From positions 62,001-126,000 of the forward strand of contig CAMRHE010001097.1 in assembly GCA_947044405.1 (NCBI GenBank): a DNA stretch of 64,000 nt, given 5' to 3'. The translations under genes and the position numbers were made by a program. Position 1 is the stretch's first letter. Each line of letters opens with the position of its first letter. This document shows, in pieces, positions 32,985-44,731 of the stretch. Origin of the DNA: Leptodactylus fallax (taxonomy: Eukaryota; Chordata; Amphibia; Anura; Leptodactylidae). Under the pieces are notes generated by a model that worked only from the letters and a program-made list of their open reading frames with translations, was not told where the DNA came from and did no database searches.

Positions 32985-35900
32985 CTACCTCCCCTTTGCT
33001 CCATCTACCCTGTAGTTGGCAGGTTTGTCCCCCCACCCACCCAGTCCCTGCATCCCCCCTCCCGGATTTCCTGTATCAACCTGATTTTCTTTCAGAGCGA
33101 ATCGGGAGTAGATCCACACATCCCAGAGTTTCTCAAAGCTATGGAAAGAGTCATTTCCCAGTGCGAGTACTCTTTCGTATGTGTATGTGTTGTGTACGGC
33201 CACTAAGAGATCCGTCATGGGCGGAGGGGCTATTGTCTTCCATCTCTGCACTAGCAGCAACTTGGCTATCGTCAAAATTTTGCAGATAAGCTTTTTGTAT
33301 GCCTTCAGTGCACTGGGAATTCCGATAATCAGAATAGCCATATCAGCGGTGTATGGGAGTCGGAAGTCGAATAACTCTGAGAGCATCTCAAAGACCTTTT
33401 CCCAGTATCCTTGAATTATGGGGCAATTCCCCAATATATGTAGAAGTGTTCCTCTACTACCACACCCCCTCCAACAATGCCCTGATTCAGAGGGATAGGC
33501 TAACTGTAACATAGTCGGGGTCCTATACCATCATAATACTATTTTCATGGCTGTCTCTATATGTGTACTACACTTTAAGGATAAGTGGATCAGCTTAATT
33601 GCCTGCTGCCACTCTTCTAGGGTAATGGCTGTCCCTAAGTCTCTCTCCCAGCAACGGAATGGGGTAGATTTAGTGAAGGTCGAAAGTTCGTCCATTTTGT
33701 CGTACAGAAAACGCAACCCTCTCACCTTGGTTGACAGCCAAGTGAAGAGTGCGCCACTATGGGGCAAAAGTGTCACAGGATGTTTGGACACGAAGTGCCA
33801 TATTTGAAAATATTTAAGGAAGTCTCCGTTAGGGATTCCATATTTCTGTCTAAGGTCTGCAAACAATATAGGTTGTTTAGTGTCAGAATATAATTGAGAA
33901 ATCTGTGTGATCCCCCTCGATTCCCAGTCCGAGACTCTCAAACCGTCAATTACCCATGCCACTAGTGACAAAGGCATCTCAGCAATATGAAAATTTTTCA
34001 TAGGGTTAGCTTTCTCGTGTATTAGCTTCCATGCCACCAATGAGGCCGCCATGACCGGGGAGAAGGAGCCAGGAGCCGAAATGATCCAAAAGGGTAGCCA
34101 CAGCGCATCTTCCAGTTTTAAAGGAGCTATAAATGCCTGCTCTATGTGCAACCATGGAACCGAGGTATCTATTGATTTCCACCTAGCGCACTGAGTGACC
34201 AGCGAGGCTATATAATAATTTCGTATCTTCGGAACTCCCAGCCCTCCTGCCTCCCTTTGTTTAAAATAGGAAGCTTTTGTTGATTCTGGGTCTTTTCCCA
34301 TTCCATATATACTTTGAAATCACTCTTTGTGCTATTTCAAAGAAGGAAGTAGGAAGGGATATCGGGAGCGTGCGAAACAAATATAAAAGTCTAGGAAGTA
34401 GTAACATTTTGAAGGCCGCTACTCGGCCTATCCAGGAGGTATCTGTTTTTGACATTCGCTCCGTCTCCTCTTGCAGTAGTCTTAACATTGGTGTATAGTT
34501 ACTTCTATAAAGGGTCCCTAGGGATGTTGTCATCCGCGTCCCCAGGTATTGGACATCATCCTTCCTCCAATCAAAGTTATAATTCGACTTCATTTGTTGA
34601 AGCAAAGAAAGAGGGACATTCAAAGGTAGCTCTTGGGATTTAGCCATATTCAATTTGTAAAATGATAAGTGCCCGAATGCAGTAATAGTATCCATTAGGC
34701 GAGGAATAGATGTTCGCGGCTTAGATAGGGTAAGAATAATATCATCAGCGTAGAGTGATATAAGGTGAGTTTTATTCCCCATATCAATGCCCCCTATTCC
34801 CGTATCTAGTCTAAGTGTTTGAGCTAATGGTTCCATAGAAAGAACAAATATCAGGGGCGACAGGGGGCATCCCTGTCCGGTCCCATTTGTTATCAGAAAA
34901 GGGTCCGATACCACTCCATTGGTAAATACTCTCGCAGACGGTGCAGAGTATAGCGCCTCTATTGCCCTCAAAATAGCTCCAGAGAACCCCATATTTCTGA
35001 GCACCGAGAAGGCATGCGACCAGCAAATGCGATCAAACGCCTTCTCAGCGTCCAATGTGAGAATCACCGCCTCCACCTTTCTACGATCAATATGATGTAT
35101 GATGTTCAAAATGCGTCTGGTATTGTCGTAAGATTGCCTCCCCTTGACAAATCCTACCTGGTCATTATTTATCAAGCTCGGAAGACAGGTTGCCAACCTG
35201 TTTGCTATTAATTTGGCATATATTTTCAGGTCGGAATTTAGTAAAGAGATAGGTCGGAAGTTTTGGGGGTTAGTGGACTGCTTTCCCGGCTTTGGCAGCG
35301 TAACCACTAAGGCCTCTTGGTTTTCTTTTGGGATGGTATCAGAATCAATCGCGGCCGCCAAAAAGGACAGCAATGGATCCTTCAGGATTGGGAAAAATCG
35401 TTTGTAGTATTCATTAGTAAGGCCATCAGGGCCCGGAGACTTATGAGATGGCAGCGATTTAATAATTGACAACAACTCCTCTGAAGTAATGGGTGTATTC
35501 AAATAGTCCAGTTGTGACTCAGTGAGTTTGGGCAATTGGGCAGCCGCAAGAAAGCGTTCAATGTCGCAGCTCGTTGGGAGAGCTACCGCTGTGCCTTCCG
35601 CGATATTGTAGAGGCCTTCGTAAAATGATCTGAAGGCGTCAGCTATGCCCCTTGGGTCATATATTTTATATGTACCATCCTTACTATGAAGGAATTGAAT
35701 TCTGGATTTCGCATGTTTCTGTTTAAGTTTGGAGGCTAGGAGTTTGCCTGCTTTATTGGACTGAGAATAATATGTAGCTATGGTCCTTTTTAGATTTTTC
35801 TCGTATTTATGCAATAAACAAGCTGTCAATTGATGGCGCAATGTCATCAATTTGGCTGCGTTTGATAGAGATGGGGACTTTTTATTGCTGTCGTCGATTG

Positions 35901-36855
35901 ATTTTATTTGGTGGAGCAATCTATCCATTTCTGCCAATCTATTTTTCTTTTCTATATGCCCCAAACGAATGAATGTACCTCTGATGAAGGCCTTGTGCGA
36001 GTTCCACAGTATATCAGGGCCAGGGGCAGAGGGGGCATTAATCAGAAAAAATTCCTTCAGATCAGTCTCTAAAGATGCTTTTAAGTTTGGTTGTGCCATT
36101 AAAAATTCGTTGCAGCGCCATACGAACGCTCTTGGGCATTCATATTTTTCTGCTAAGGTCAAGGTTATTGCTGCATGGTCTGACCAAGTAATTACTGAGA
36201 TATCAGATTGCATAACCATGGGGAGGCTGGATTGCTCAAGTAGAAATAAATCTATCCGTGAGTAACTATTATGTACAGAGGAGAAATAAGTATAATCTCT
36301 CTCAGTATTATGGAGGATACGTCAGGCGTCAAATAATTCATGGCGCCATAGCGCTTGCGAGAAAGAAGGGTGACGTGTCGACCCACCAGAAGTGGTATCT
36401 ACTACCGGGTCCGGAGCCACATTAAAGTCCCCCATCAATATTAAACATCCCTGCTTCCTCTTTTCCACCGCCTTTACCAGTCTCCCTAAGAATGCCACTT
36501 GTTTCCTGTTGGGGGCGTATGCTGATACTAGCGTATAAGTAACACTATTGAGAGTGCAGATCAGTATTATAAATCTCCCCCCTGGGTCTGCATAATGTGA
36601 CAATAACTGAAATGCTACCGAGTCCCTAATACCAATCAATACCCCTCTACGTTTTGAGGAATAGTGGGCATGGAATACATTTGGGTATGTCGGATGTTGA
36701 ATGCGAGAGGCATCTGCCTTCAATAGGTGGGTCTCTTGCACTGCAAGAATGTCACAGCCTTGATCTTGTGCCTCGCGCCATAAATTGGCCCTCTTTTGAG
36801 GAGAGTTCAACCCTCTGACATTCATAGACATAACTTTAAGCACCATAATACACAA
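32985..36855 (-). pseudogene. L1 ORF2 (endonuclease / reverse transcriptase), interrupted
   Basis: Starts MCIMVLKVMSMNVRGLNSPQ at 36,855. The apurinic-type endonuclease carries AVQETHLL and LMGDFNVAPDP. A TGA at 36322-36324 (after ELFDA) interrupts it in frame. The reverse transcriptase (36,219-34,261) carries SPGPDGLTNEYYKRF, NFRPISLLNSDLKIYAKLIA, GQGCPLSPLIF and the catalytic YADD in LISLYADDIILTL. A frameshift near 34,280 and a further stop at 33531-33533 precede the C-terminal Cys-rich part (CWRGCGSRGTLLHILGNCP). The order endonuclease, RT, CCHC-like tail is typical L1 ORF2. It is inactive as it stands. Confidence 0.93.
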
Positions 36856-37235
36856 TTAGGAATGCATTAAGAGTCTTACCACACTTGCCCACACCAAAGG
36901 ATGTCCCTGGTTGCAGGAGGCAGAGATGTCTCCACCAGTTGTATTCATGTCGCCCTGTGTGCCAGAACCAGAAAGGAAACAAACCATATAAACTAGAGAA
37001 CCGATGGGCAACCCATCTTAACTGCGTCAAAGGAAGACAAAAGAGAAAAAAGATGAACATAGTACAGCGGACCAGCAGCTGTCGTAATCTTGGGGGGATA
37101 AGTTCAACAGCAGTGAACATATGGAATCCAAGATAGGTGAGTCTCTAGCTTTGAAGCCCTCTAGGTGGACGTCGTTGAGTTTTCGCCTGGCTCCAGCCTT
37201 CCGATATTGGACCAGGTGGATTCTTGATTGGAGGA

Positions 37236-39071
37236 TCAACCATCGGAATATTCCATGCATTTAGCAATTTTTTTCCCCTCCTCCAGAGTCTTGATAACAT
37301 GTACGAGATTATTGCGGGAGACGATCACACGGACCGGGAATCCCCATTTATACAGAATGTGATGTTGACGTAATGTTGTAGTAAGAGGGATGAATTGTCG
37401 CCTGATTTGTAGTGTCGTGGCAGAGAGATCTGAATAGATGGATATCTTGTGATATGGTTCAGGTAGGCGGTGTAAGGGTCTTGCCAAACGTAGCAACCCT
37501 GACACTACTGCAGCGGTCTGGGAGGAAGGACAGAGACAAGTGAGCCCTAATCTCACCCCAGCCACTGTCCCTTCCTATTGCCTCAGTTACCCTAAACGGT
37601 AAAAGGACAACCAGAAGACAAACCCTATACTGGGTAAGTGACACACAGAACAGGACAAGACAAAAACAACACAGAAGCAGAGCAAGCCATGGGGTCAGTA
37701 ACAAACGAGCAAAGCAGTACAAAGTCAAAATCCAAGAGAATAGTCAGGGGCAAGCCAAAGGGTCAGAGAATCAAGTAACAAAGTATCAAGGAGTATAGAA
37801 AGACACCAGGCAAAACACAAGTGTAATAACCGGCAACCTGTTGAGAAATGACATCCTGTATATAGAAAGTCTGGGACCAGCCCCCCGACCTGATAGGTAC
37901 ACAGGCTGTCAATCACACAGGCCAGGAAGAAATTAACTCTATGCAGTCCAGAGAGAAATGTTCAGACACGGGTGGGGCCGGAAATCAATTACACTGACTA
38001 GGACCATGTTCAGACTGAGCAGCAAGAAACTTACACAAAGAATCAAACTGAACACGCCTCCTTCGCCACAGCGTGCGAGCGGAGGGTGGCGCCGAGACCC
38101 GAAACGGCAGAGACGTTACAGGCGGTCTGTCTTTCGTGAAGTCAGCAGAACCAGCTCTTTAGTGCGATAAAAATGGATCTTTGCCAGAACATCCCTGGGT
38201 ACTGTTTCATCTAAATGTGAGGGTCTCGGAATTCTATGAGCTCTGTCAATAGTTAAGTCCATTTTCGTGAGATTTGGTAGGAGCAATTTTATCATATCCT
38301 GAAGGAAAACGGTTAAATCTTTTGGGGGTACTGATTCTGGGATCCCTCTAAATTTTAGATTGTTTCTTCTGGAACGGTCCTCTAGATCGGCTATCTTAGC
38401 TTTAAGAAAGGACACATCCCTTTCCACGTCGTAGTGCGCAACTATAAGCTCATTATGTGATGTAGCAAATTCCGCCATTTTAGATTCAACATGTACTGCA
38501 CGGTTTTTTAACTCTTGAAGATCTCTATCTAACGGTTTCACCATAAGGGACATGTCTGTCTTTAATGATCTACAAAAGGCCATGAGCATATTTTTCATTG
38601 AAGCCTCAGTTAACAGGCTTTCTGTCGCAGGTATATCTGCAAAGAAATCAATAGATGGAAGTGTATGCTGTGTGACGTCGCTCACCTCCTCTCCCTGCGG
38701 AACAGTGCTCTGGAGCCTGGGCTTCTGCTTCACCGGGCTCGCAGTAGGTGATTCCTGTGTCTCCAGGATGCAGTTGTAGGCCTCGTGACGCCGTTTTGTG
38801 TAGGCCCGAGGTCCGCGCCCCTCCCGGCCCGCCGGGAGGGAGAATCAGCTGATCCCGAGTCTGCCCGTTCAATCACCTGTGGCAGAGACGGGGCCGACAG
38901 TGCTCTCCGTTGCGTGTCCTCCGGAGGGTCCCGCGGAGGAGTCGAGGCCCTGGATGCGGTGACTGCACTCGGGCCTCTGCCATCTTGATTCTCTCCCCCT
39001 CCGTGTGGGAAGAAGAAATCTAAGAGTTTCTGCGGTTTCACCGCCAATTTGCGCTTCCTGGGCATCCCCAA
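37236..39071 (-). pseudogene. L1 ORF1 (RNA-binding protein), frameshifted and split by LTR
   Basis: Starts MGMPRKRKLAVKPQKLLDFF at 39,071 with a Pro/Ser-rich N-terminus. It shifts frame near 38,740, then reads a coiled coil (38,700-38,350, with LKTDMSLMVKPLDRDLQELK), the RRM-type block DRSRRNNLKFRGIPESVPP, and DVLAKIHFYRTKELVLLTSR. After the LTR it resumes LPEPYHKISIYSDLSATTLQ and ends at EGKKIAKCMEYSDG. Trimer-forming coiled coil, RRM and C-terminal domain in that order are the L1 ORF1 layout. The protein coats L1 RNA. Removing 655 bp (LTR plus one duplication) puts both parts in the same frame. Confidence 0.9.
37471..38120. mobile_element. solo LTR-like element nested in L1 ORF1
   Basis: 650 bp with TG...CA ends (TGTAAGGGTCTTGCC on the left; GGCAGAGACGTTACA on the right, an imperfect 15-bp inverted repeat). 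The 5-bp duplications GGCGG lie at 37466-37470 and 38121-38125. It falls inside the KTDRLPEPYH region of ORF1, and ignoring it restores that reading. No gag or pol sequence. TG/CA ends with 5-bp duplication fit an LTR. The longer inverted ends leave a DNA-transposon reading possible. Unlike in sequence to the LTR at 29,010. Confidence 0.82.
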
Positions 39072-39552
39072 AGGTGAGATCTCAGTCCTGGGGTAAGTTT
39101 AATAGCTCACTCCACGAGCTTGTCGCTGGTAAACGTCGCTTAGTGAGACTCAGGCTGGGAGCTCTGAGATTATGCGACCATATCGTACCGCGGCTAGGCT
39201 CCACCCCCCCCCATCTGCTGTTAATTTAGATCTGGAAAACTAATTCTTACTTCACCCCCTGATAAATTCTTGTGAATGTGTAAATATTAGGGCTACATAA
39301 CATTAAAGAAAATATAATGTTTACATTTCACCTCTTTTTTTTTTTTATTTTATGTGTTGGGAGGGACAAGGGTTGGAGGGTGTTGGAGATTGATATAGTT
39401 TTTTTTATAACTAATTAGCTGATGTAGAATAAAAAAGGATGTTTCAATAAAATGAATTTCACATTGTAATTCTACTGTAATCATGTAGTCATCCATAGTT
39501 GAATTATTTCCTAGTTCCTTGGTTTTTTAATTACATCCCTCAACTTTTTTAG

Positions 39553-39706
39553 GGAAGTTTTCCATGTTCCTGAAGATATGCTTATAGTGCCTAAGATGTA
39601 CACAAACCTCCAAGCCTGTGCACTTCATGTCATTAATAATGATACACTTGAGGAAATTCCTCTAGTGTGTAACAGAGTAGCACCATTTATATACACCAAA
39701 AATACG
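39553..39706 (+). CDS. adgb: androglobin exon 11 in window
   Basis: 154-nt exon, phase 2 in and phase 0 out (acceptor CAACTTTTTTAG, donor GTAAGT). It encodes EVFHVPEDMLIVPKMYTNLQ, then ACALHVINNDTLEEIP and LVCNRVAPFIYTKNT. The VINNDTLEEIP and VAPFIYTKN blocks fit the androglobin region after the globin. The upstream intron of 8.2 kb contains the full-length L1. Confidence 0.92.
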
Positions 39707-40456
39707 GTAAGTGGTATGTAACCAACTATGCATTAAAATGTTATGATTGAGAACCAACACCATGTAGACAGTCACAGTTTCACAATTGCACCTGTAAGAG
39801 TAGACACATAGGAATGTCTGGTAATAGGACAGATGTTTCATAACAGTTAATAGTACTAAAACAATGAGAATTTAAGTCTGGAGACACCCAAATAATTATA
39901 CTGCCCCTAAGTGTGTTATAATAGAAATTTGCCTCAGTAGACCATACTAAAAACTACCCAAAAAGTAGAAACCCTGCTCTACAACCTCAATTTAGTAGCC
40001 CCTGTAACACCCTTATTAAAATAGTGCCTTTAAGTAGGCAGTGAGAAGAAACAGAGATCAGCACCTTGCAAAAACAAATATACCTCTCTGATGCTGCTAG
40101 TGGAGGCTTTCTGCAAAGTTTTAATTTTTTACATAAAAACTCTCTTTGTGTTGCTGTGATTCCTTTATTTAAGCTAGGTACAGCAGGAAAGCAGTAATAA
40201 AGTCAAAATGAGTCGGAATGGACTGATGAGGGAAGAAGGTATGCCTGTGTGTAGAGACACAGGGGTCATGTATAGTAGACCAGTAACAAGTGTATATGTG
40301 TGCTGCTGCCGATGTGCTTGCAGTGAAACTAGCAGGCACTAAGAAACCCACAACATTTATACCTATATGCATATGACACTGGGCATTCATCCTGAATGTT
40401 GTAGGATGTACTAGGACACATTTACAGCCTGTTAAGGAATCTGGGGGACCTTAGAC
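39707..40456. other. intron 11 proximal part, nothing recognised
   Basis: No element or coding signal recognised between exon 11 and the inverted-repeat element at 40,457. Confidence 0.45.
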
Positions 40457-40749
40457 TTAGGCTAGGGCTACACGGCCACTTTACTTGCAACTCCTTTTGC
40501 ACAACCAAAAATTGCTATGTCGCCCTGCAACTTCTTTACTAATGTAAGTGAATTGAGTCGCATTGCGACCCGAGGATGCTGTGTCTGCGACGTCTTGTCG
40601 TAAAAAGATTGAACAGTGCTAGATTTGTTTGCAACTAAAAGTTGCAGCCCCCTTTGGGTCATTCACTTACATTAGTGAAATAGTTGCAGAGCAACATGGC
40701 GATGTTTGGTCACGCAAAGGCAGTTGCAGCCAGTGTAGCCCTAGCCTTA
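40457..40749. mobile_element. inverted-repeat element, TTAGGCTAGGGCTACAC ends
   Basis: 293 bp. Starts CTTAGGCTAGGGCTACACGG and ends CAGTGTAGCCCTAGCCTTA. The arms continue inside (TTTACTTGCAACTCC, and GCAACTTCTTTACTAATGTA against ACATTAGTGAAATAGTTGC). Confidence 0.85.
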
Positions 40750-41722
40750 CTTTGTTAGGTATCTGACCCTCAGTTTTTAATTGTATGTTTGGTGAAAGTT
40801 TTCAATTGTATTTAATAAAAGTAATGTTATGTTGAAGCTTCCCATCAATGGCATGCAGGCTCTGTCTGCAATATGCGATGGAATTTATGTATTCATTTCG
40901 AGATGGACTGCAGGTGACATGACTCTTCAAGGGAGGAGGGAGCAGGAAGTGCAGGGGATAAGGGGAGAAAGCTGAGTAGAAACATTCCATCACAACCAAA
41001 GTTGTGACATGACAGGTGCCCTTTAAGGCAAACGTGAGCAAGGATTTAAATAAATAAAATACAATTCAGAACGATATATCAATCTGCTTAGCTTATTTTG
41101 CTCTATTCCATACTGTCTAAAGATCAGACTTCATGTTCAGTGTAACAGGTTCCTCATAAAACTAGTTCAAGAGCAAAGGGTAGGCAGATTCCAGCTCTCA
41201 TTTTTAGAGGTTCTTTTGATGATCTGATAAACCTCAGTAGAGCAGTCACTGAAGTCACTGACACTGAAAGCCAAAGCATTGTTGGGGACCCAGATACATT
41301 CTTATGTTTAGAGCGATTGATTCTAACACTTAGTACTGAGTATAGGGTTTGGCGATTACACCTAAAAATAAAATCTTTTTTTTTTTTTTTTTTTTTTTAA
41401 AGTTTCTGGGCAATTCTCAATCCCCATTTTCTTGTTCTTGTTTAAAGAAATTTAAAAAAGTTCAAGTGAGAGGAGAAACAGTTATAGCTTGCAATCGGAA
41501 AGCAAAATCCTGCATGGAATATATCAGACCTGGGGGCGATGCTAACATTGATTTCATAATTCACATGAAAATCAGAACTGTGTTTTTTTGTTTTTTTTGA
41601 AATGGCAAAATAATTGATTTTGTTTTATTTAATTGAGTGTAATACTAATTAATACTATATTAATATATGTGCATTCAGTACAATATTATATGTAATCTAA
41701 GTTTACCGATGTCGAATTTCAG
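40750..41722. other. intron 11 distal part, T-run only
   Basis: Contains an uninterrupted T-run of about 23 at 41,376-41,398. Nothing else recognised before the exon 12 acceptor. Confidence 0.5.
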
Positions 41723-41910
41723 AAGGGGTATACATTTATAGCTGAAGCACATGCTGGTGAATTTTCTGTGACATCTGGAAAATGGAGATTAAGACTCATT
41801 GGGGCCTGTAATCCTTTACCATCATTGTCCCGAGACACTGCAAATAATGCCTTCTGTGTGAAAGAAATCCGAGATTATTATATACCCAACGACAAAGAAA
41901 TACTATTGAG
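41723..41910 (+). CDS. adgb: androglobin exon 12 in window
   Basis: 188-nt exon, the longest here, phase 0 in and phase 2 out (acceptor GTCGAATTTCAG, donor GTAAAA). It encodes KGYTFIAEAHAGEFSVTSGK, then WRLRLIGACNPLPSLSRD, NNAFCVKEIRDYYIPNDKE and ILL. The GYTFIAEA, SGKWRLRLIG and DYYIPNDK blocks are strongly conserved in androglobins and, with exon 5, give the firmest identification of the gene. Confidence 0.94.
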
Positions 41911-42290
41911 GTAAAAGCATGTACAAATTAAACTAGCGTGTATCTTCCTAAAATTATTGGGGCATATTTATTAATTTGTCTTTGTCATCTTTGCACTTAT
42001 AAAACTATTAATATCATTTGTAGTTTTAGACACATTTTTGTTTTGGTTGTATGGATCATCATAAATCTGGCGCACTTTCCGATGCTCCAAAATTCTGCCT
42101 CACTTTCCAGTGCCGCAAAAATCTGTCTCACCTTCTGAATTGATTGGTCTTACCACACAAATACAAGAACTCTAACACTATCAGGAACATTTAAAGAGAA
42201 TACTTGGAGGATTATGGAGAAAATGGAGGATTGTGGTTAGGGAAGATCATTGACAGTGTACTATAGACACAAATATAAATATGTGTGTAG

Positions 42291-42326
<36 letters not shown>

Positions 42327-42718
42327 GTGTTCAATAATGTACAGTCTCTGTATATAAATATCCACAACATGGCCAAGACAGATTTTAACACTGAAGATTC
42401 CTATTGAATGGCAGCAAGCAGAGAATTTGCCATAAAGAACTGATAAAAAAAAAACAAATTGGAAAATTATATAACTTTTTATTATACAAATAGTAACATT
42501 TATTTAGACTACTGCTTTAAATACTGTACAGTATTTGAATGTGCTCTTCATTAAAGACAGTTTCCAGGGCAACAATATAGGTCTATCCTTTATGGCTTTA
42601 AGCTGTGTAAAGGGACAGAGGGTAGTACTACGGCCTCTTCATTGTTTACATTGCTCCATACACCAGCATGCTATACAGTTAGTACCAGCTGTGCTGGATA
42701 TTGCAACTCAGTCCCATA
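41911..42718. other. intron 12 proximal part with TA microsatellite
   Basis: TA microsatellite at about 42,291-42,323. The rest shows no recognised element. Confidence 0.6.
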
Positions 42719-42935
42719 AGGCTAAGGTCCCACGTAATGGACCGCAGCGAAAAAGCGCTGCGGGAAAAACCGCAGCAGAAACGCATTGCAGTTTTACCCG
42801 CAGCGCTTTTCACAGAAAGTCCGCAGAGTTTTTTGCCGACTTTTTGCTTCATCTATATATACCTATAGGGAAACCACCAGTATTTCCATAGGTGCAGAGA
42901 CTGTAAAACGCTGCGGTTTTGGCCCCAGCCTTAAA
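42719..42935. mobile_element. CGCAGCG-family inverted-repeat element
   Basis: Starts AAGGCTAAGGTCCCACGTAA and ends GGTTTTGGCCCCAGCCTTAA. Inside are AAAGCGCTGCGGGAAAAACC, GCAGAAACGCATTGCAGTTT and CACAGAAAGTCCGCAGAG. Other members or pieces: 28,275; 30,851; 44,632; 46,140; 51,372. Confidence 0.8.
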
Positions 42936-43315
42936 GTGATCTTATCTACTGTGAACAGCCCCTCTGATCTGATAAAGAAATAATGCACATATTTAGTAAA
43001 GGATTTATACACAAGTGAAAGTTATCCTTGGTTTTTAATGCTTCTGTTATCCTTTCTTATCCATTACTGGTAGTAGAGACTGTATAAACTGTGGGATGTA
43101 AGTGGAAATATTAAAATATTCATTCAGAAAGCTTCAGGCTTCTGACAGACTATCACACCACAGACATATTTTATCTACAGACAGAAAGTGAACAAGCAAC
43201 TTATTCATCCGTTTCTTTATAGTAACATAAATCTCTTGTCACTATCTGCCAGGAGTCTTTCTGTTTGTGCTTCATTCTGACATAATGATTTCTTTGTTCT
43301 GCTCTTGTGACAAAG
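42936..43315. other. intron 12 distal part, nothing recognised
   Basis: About 380 bp up to the exon 13 acceptor. No element recognised. Confidence 0.5.
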
Positions 43316-43500
43316 GTACACCATAAAAGCAGCAGTAGACCATGTTGCAACCATTCAGGTACAACCCTCTAAGTCAGATGTATTCATCAAGATACAGATC
43401 CTTAATAATGATGAAGAAGTTGTAAGTGCAACTGGCAAAGGCCAAGCACTTATACCTGCATTTTGCTTCATGCCGAATGAAAGGCCTTTAAGCTCTCACT
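43316..43500 (+). CDS. adgb: androglobin exon 13 in window
   Basis: 185-nt exon, phase 2 in and phase 1 out (acceptor TTGTGACAAAG, donor GTGAGT). It encodes YTIKAAVDHVATIQVQPSKS, then DVFIKIQILNNDEEVVSATG and KGQALIPAFCFMPNERPL. It is predicted to be beta-rich, like the C2-like modules that follow calpain domains. This is inferred from the alternating hydrophobic pattern. Confidence 0.92.
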
Positions 43501-43585
43501 GTGAGTATTTTTGCCCTGCATTTTACTATATTATATTTTTAACTGCAATTTGTTTGTTATACTGTAAGATGCATTTTACATATTT

Positions 43586-43749
43586 AAGCTAGGTTTACAC
43601 TAGCGCTGGCTCTCTCTTGACTATAATGGGGTCCATTGGGTGTCTGCTGTTTTTAAACTGAAACCGGAGGAGGAAAAAGTCCTCCATTCAAGCCTTTTTT
43701 TCTCCACTGATTTTTGGCGGGCTCTGGCACAGATATGAACATAGCTTTA
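43586..43749. mobile_element. short inverted-repeat element, AGCTAGGTTTACAC type
   Basis: AAGCTAGGTTTACACTAGCG at the left and GATATGAACATAGCTTTAA at the right. Related to the TTAGGCTAGGTTCAC element at 13,469, including the TCCATTGGG / GGTCCATT region. It abuts the next element without a gap. Confidence 0.6.
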
Positions 43750-44600
43750 AAGGGGTTTTCAGTGCCCTCCAGAAATTCAAACACAAATTCACAAAGAATC
43801 AATTCTACCTTGTAGAAATATCAGAGCCACTGTAAAGTGTATTAGTGGTTTAGGTAGTGAGTAAATAGTAACAAAACTTAACTTTTAATAACTACAACCA
43901 TTAAAATAAGACCAAGATTCAACGGTGACTTCAACGGTTAATCCCTCAGAGTTCTGCCTAGGGGCCTGTAATCAGCCCAGCCCCCACAAGATCCCAGAGA
44001 GGTAATAGGCACTATCTGTGAAGTCCAAGCTCCGCCCTCTGCGTGTTTCATCCGCACTATAAGTCATTGCGGACACATTAATAGATTAGAGCTATATTGG
44101 AACAGTTAAAACTGCATTTGATTCAATATAGTTGCAGTTAAAACTGAATTTCCCAGCTCCCTGATGGTGGGAGCCAGTTGTGAAAATAGCGGCTCCCACC
44201 ATAGGTAGATATTGTCTGTTTTCTTTATGAGTTATGTGGGAGAAGTATTATAAGCAGTATTTATTAGCAACATTGAATGACTTCATGGATAACATCCATT
44301 AACTCTGTGGAGTCTGAGTCAGGTGTGTGCTGCATAGACAGTATCTATTTTCTCTATGAGGCACACAGGAGTTAGGATATCTTTCATTGATACATTTACA
44401 TGTAAATGATATCAGTAACTAATTTCCTTTAGACATCTGAGAAGAGACTCTGGTGTGTATGGGGGCTGGGCTGATTACCAGTCTCTAGGCAGAATTCTGT
44501 GGGATTAACCCTTGAAATCAATCATTTTAAACATGGAGAGTGAAGTTTTATTTATTACTATTTTCTCACTACCTATACCTTCCAATTCCACGCTTTAAAA
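43750..44600. mobile_element. foldback element with about 150-bp inverted arms
   Basis: The left arm (about 43,840-44,010) has AACGGTTAATCCCTCAGAGT, TCTGCCTAGGGGCCTGTAAT and CAGCCCAGCCCCCA. The right arm (about 44,445-44,590) has the reverse complement: TGGGGGCTGGGCTGATTACC and CTAGGCAGAATTCTGTGGGA. The left terminus TTTAAAGGGGTTTTCAGTG is of the common TTAAAGGGG type. Non-coding. Confidence 0.7.
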
Positions 44601-44631
44601 TGACTCCTCCTGAAATTCAGGTAAAGACAAA

Positions 44632-44731
44632 ATTAAAAAAAAGCGCTGCAGTAAAGACTGCAATGGGTTTCCGCCGCAGTTTTTCCCGCAGTGCTTTTTG
44701 GCTGTGGCCTTCTACGTGGGGCCTTAGCCTA
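44632..44731. mobile_element. half of a CGCAGCG-family element
   Basis: AAAAGCGCTGCAGTAAAGAC, TTTCCGCCGCAGTTTTTCCC and the terminus TACGTGGGGCCTTAGCCTAA. Only one end is present, so it is truncated. Confidence 0.65.

Larger units (their letters stand above)
32644..39210 (-). mobile_element. full-length L1 retrotransposon, minus strand, with nested LTR
   Basis: Bounded by perfect 19-bp target duplications CCATCTGCTGTTAATTTAG at 32625-32643 and 39211-39229. On its own strand it starts with a G-run and GGTGGAGCCTAGCCGCGG, has about 140 bp of 5' UTR, ORF1, a spacer, ORF2, and a 3' UTR ending CTAATAAAAATTATTGAAA without a long A tail. It is 6,567 bp, of which 650 bp plus a 5-bp duplication are a later LTR insertion. 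It lies in intron 10, antisense to androglobin. Its decay is modest: a few stops and frameshifts. Confidence 0.95.

Noticed and set aside
32944..33289. 115-codon + strand frame near the L1 3' UTR
   Set aside because: Antisense to the L1 ORF2 tail; Pro/Ser-rich composition arises from that.
37459..37916. Minus-strand Leu-rich frames inside the 650-bp nested element as envelope or membrane genes
   Set aside because: They are short, overlap the LTR body and show no gene-like motifs.
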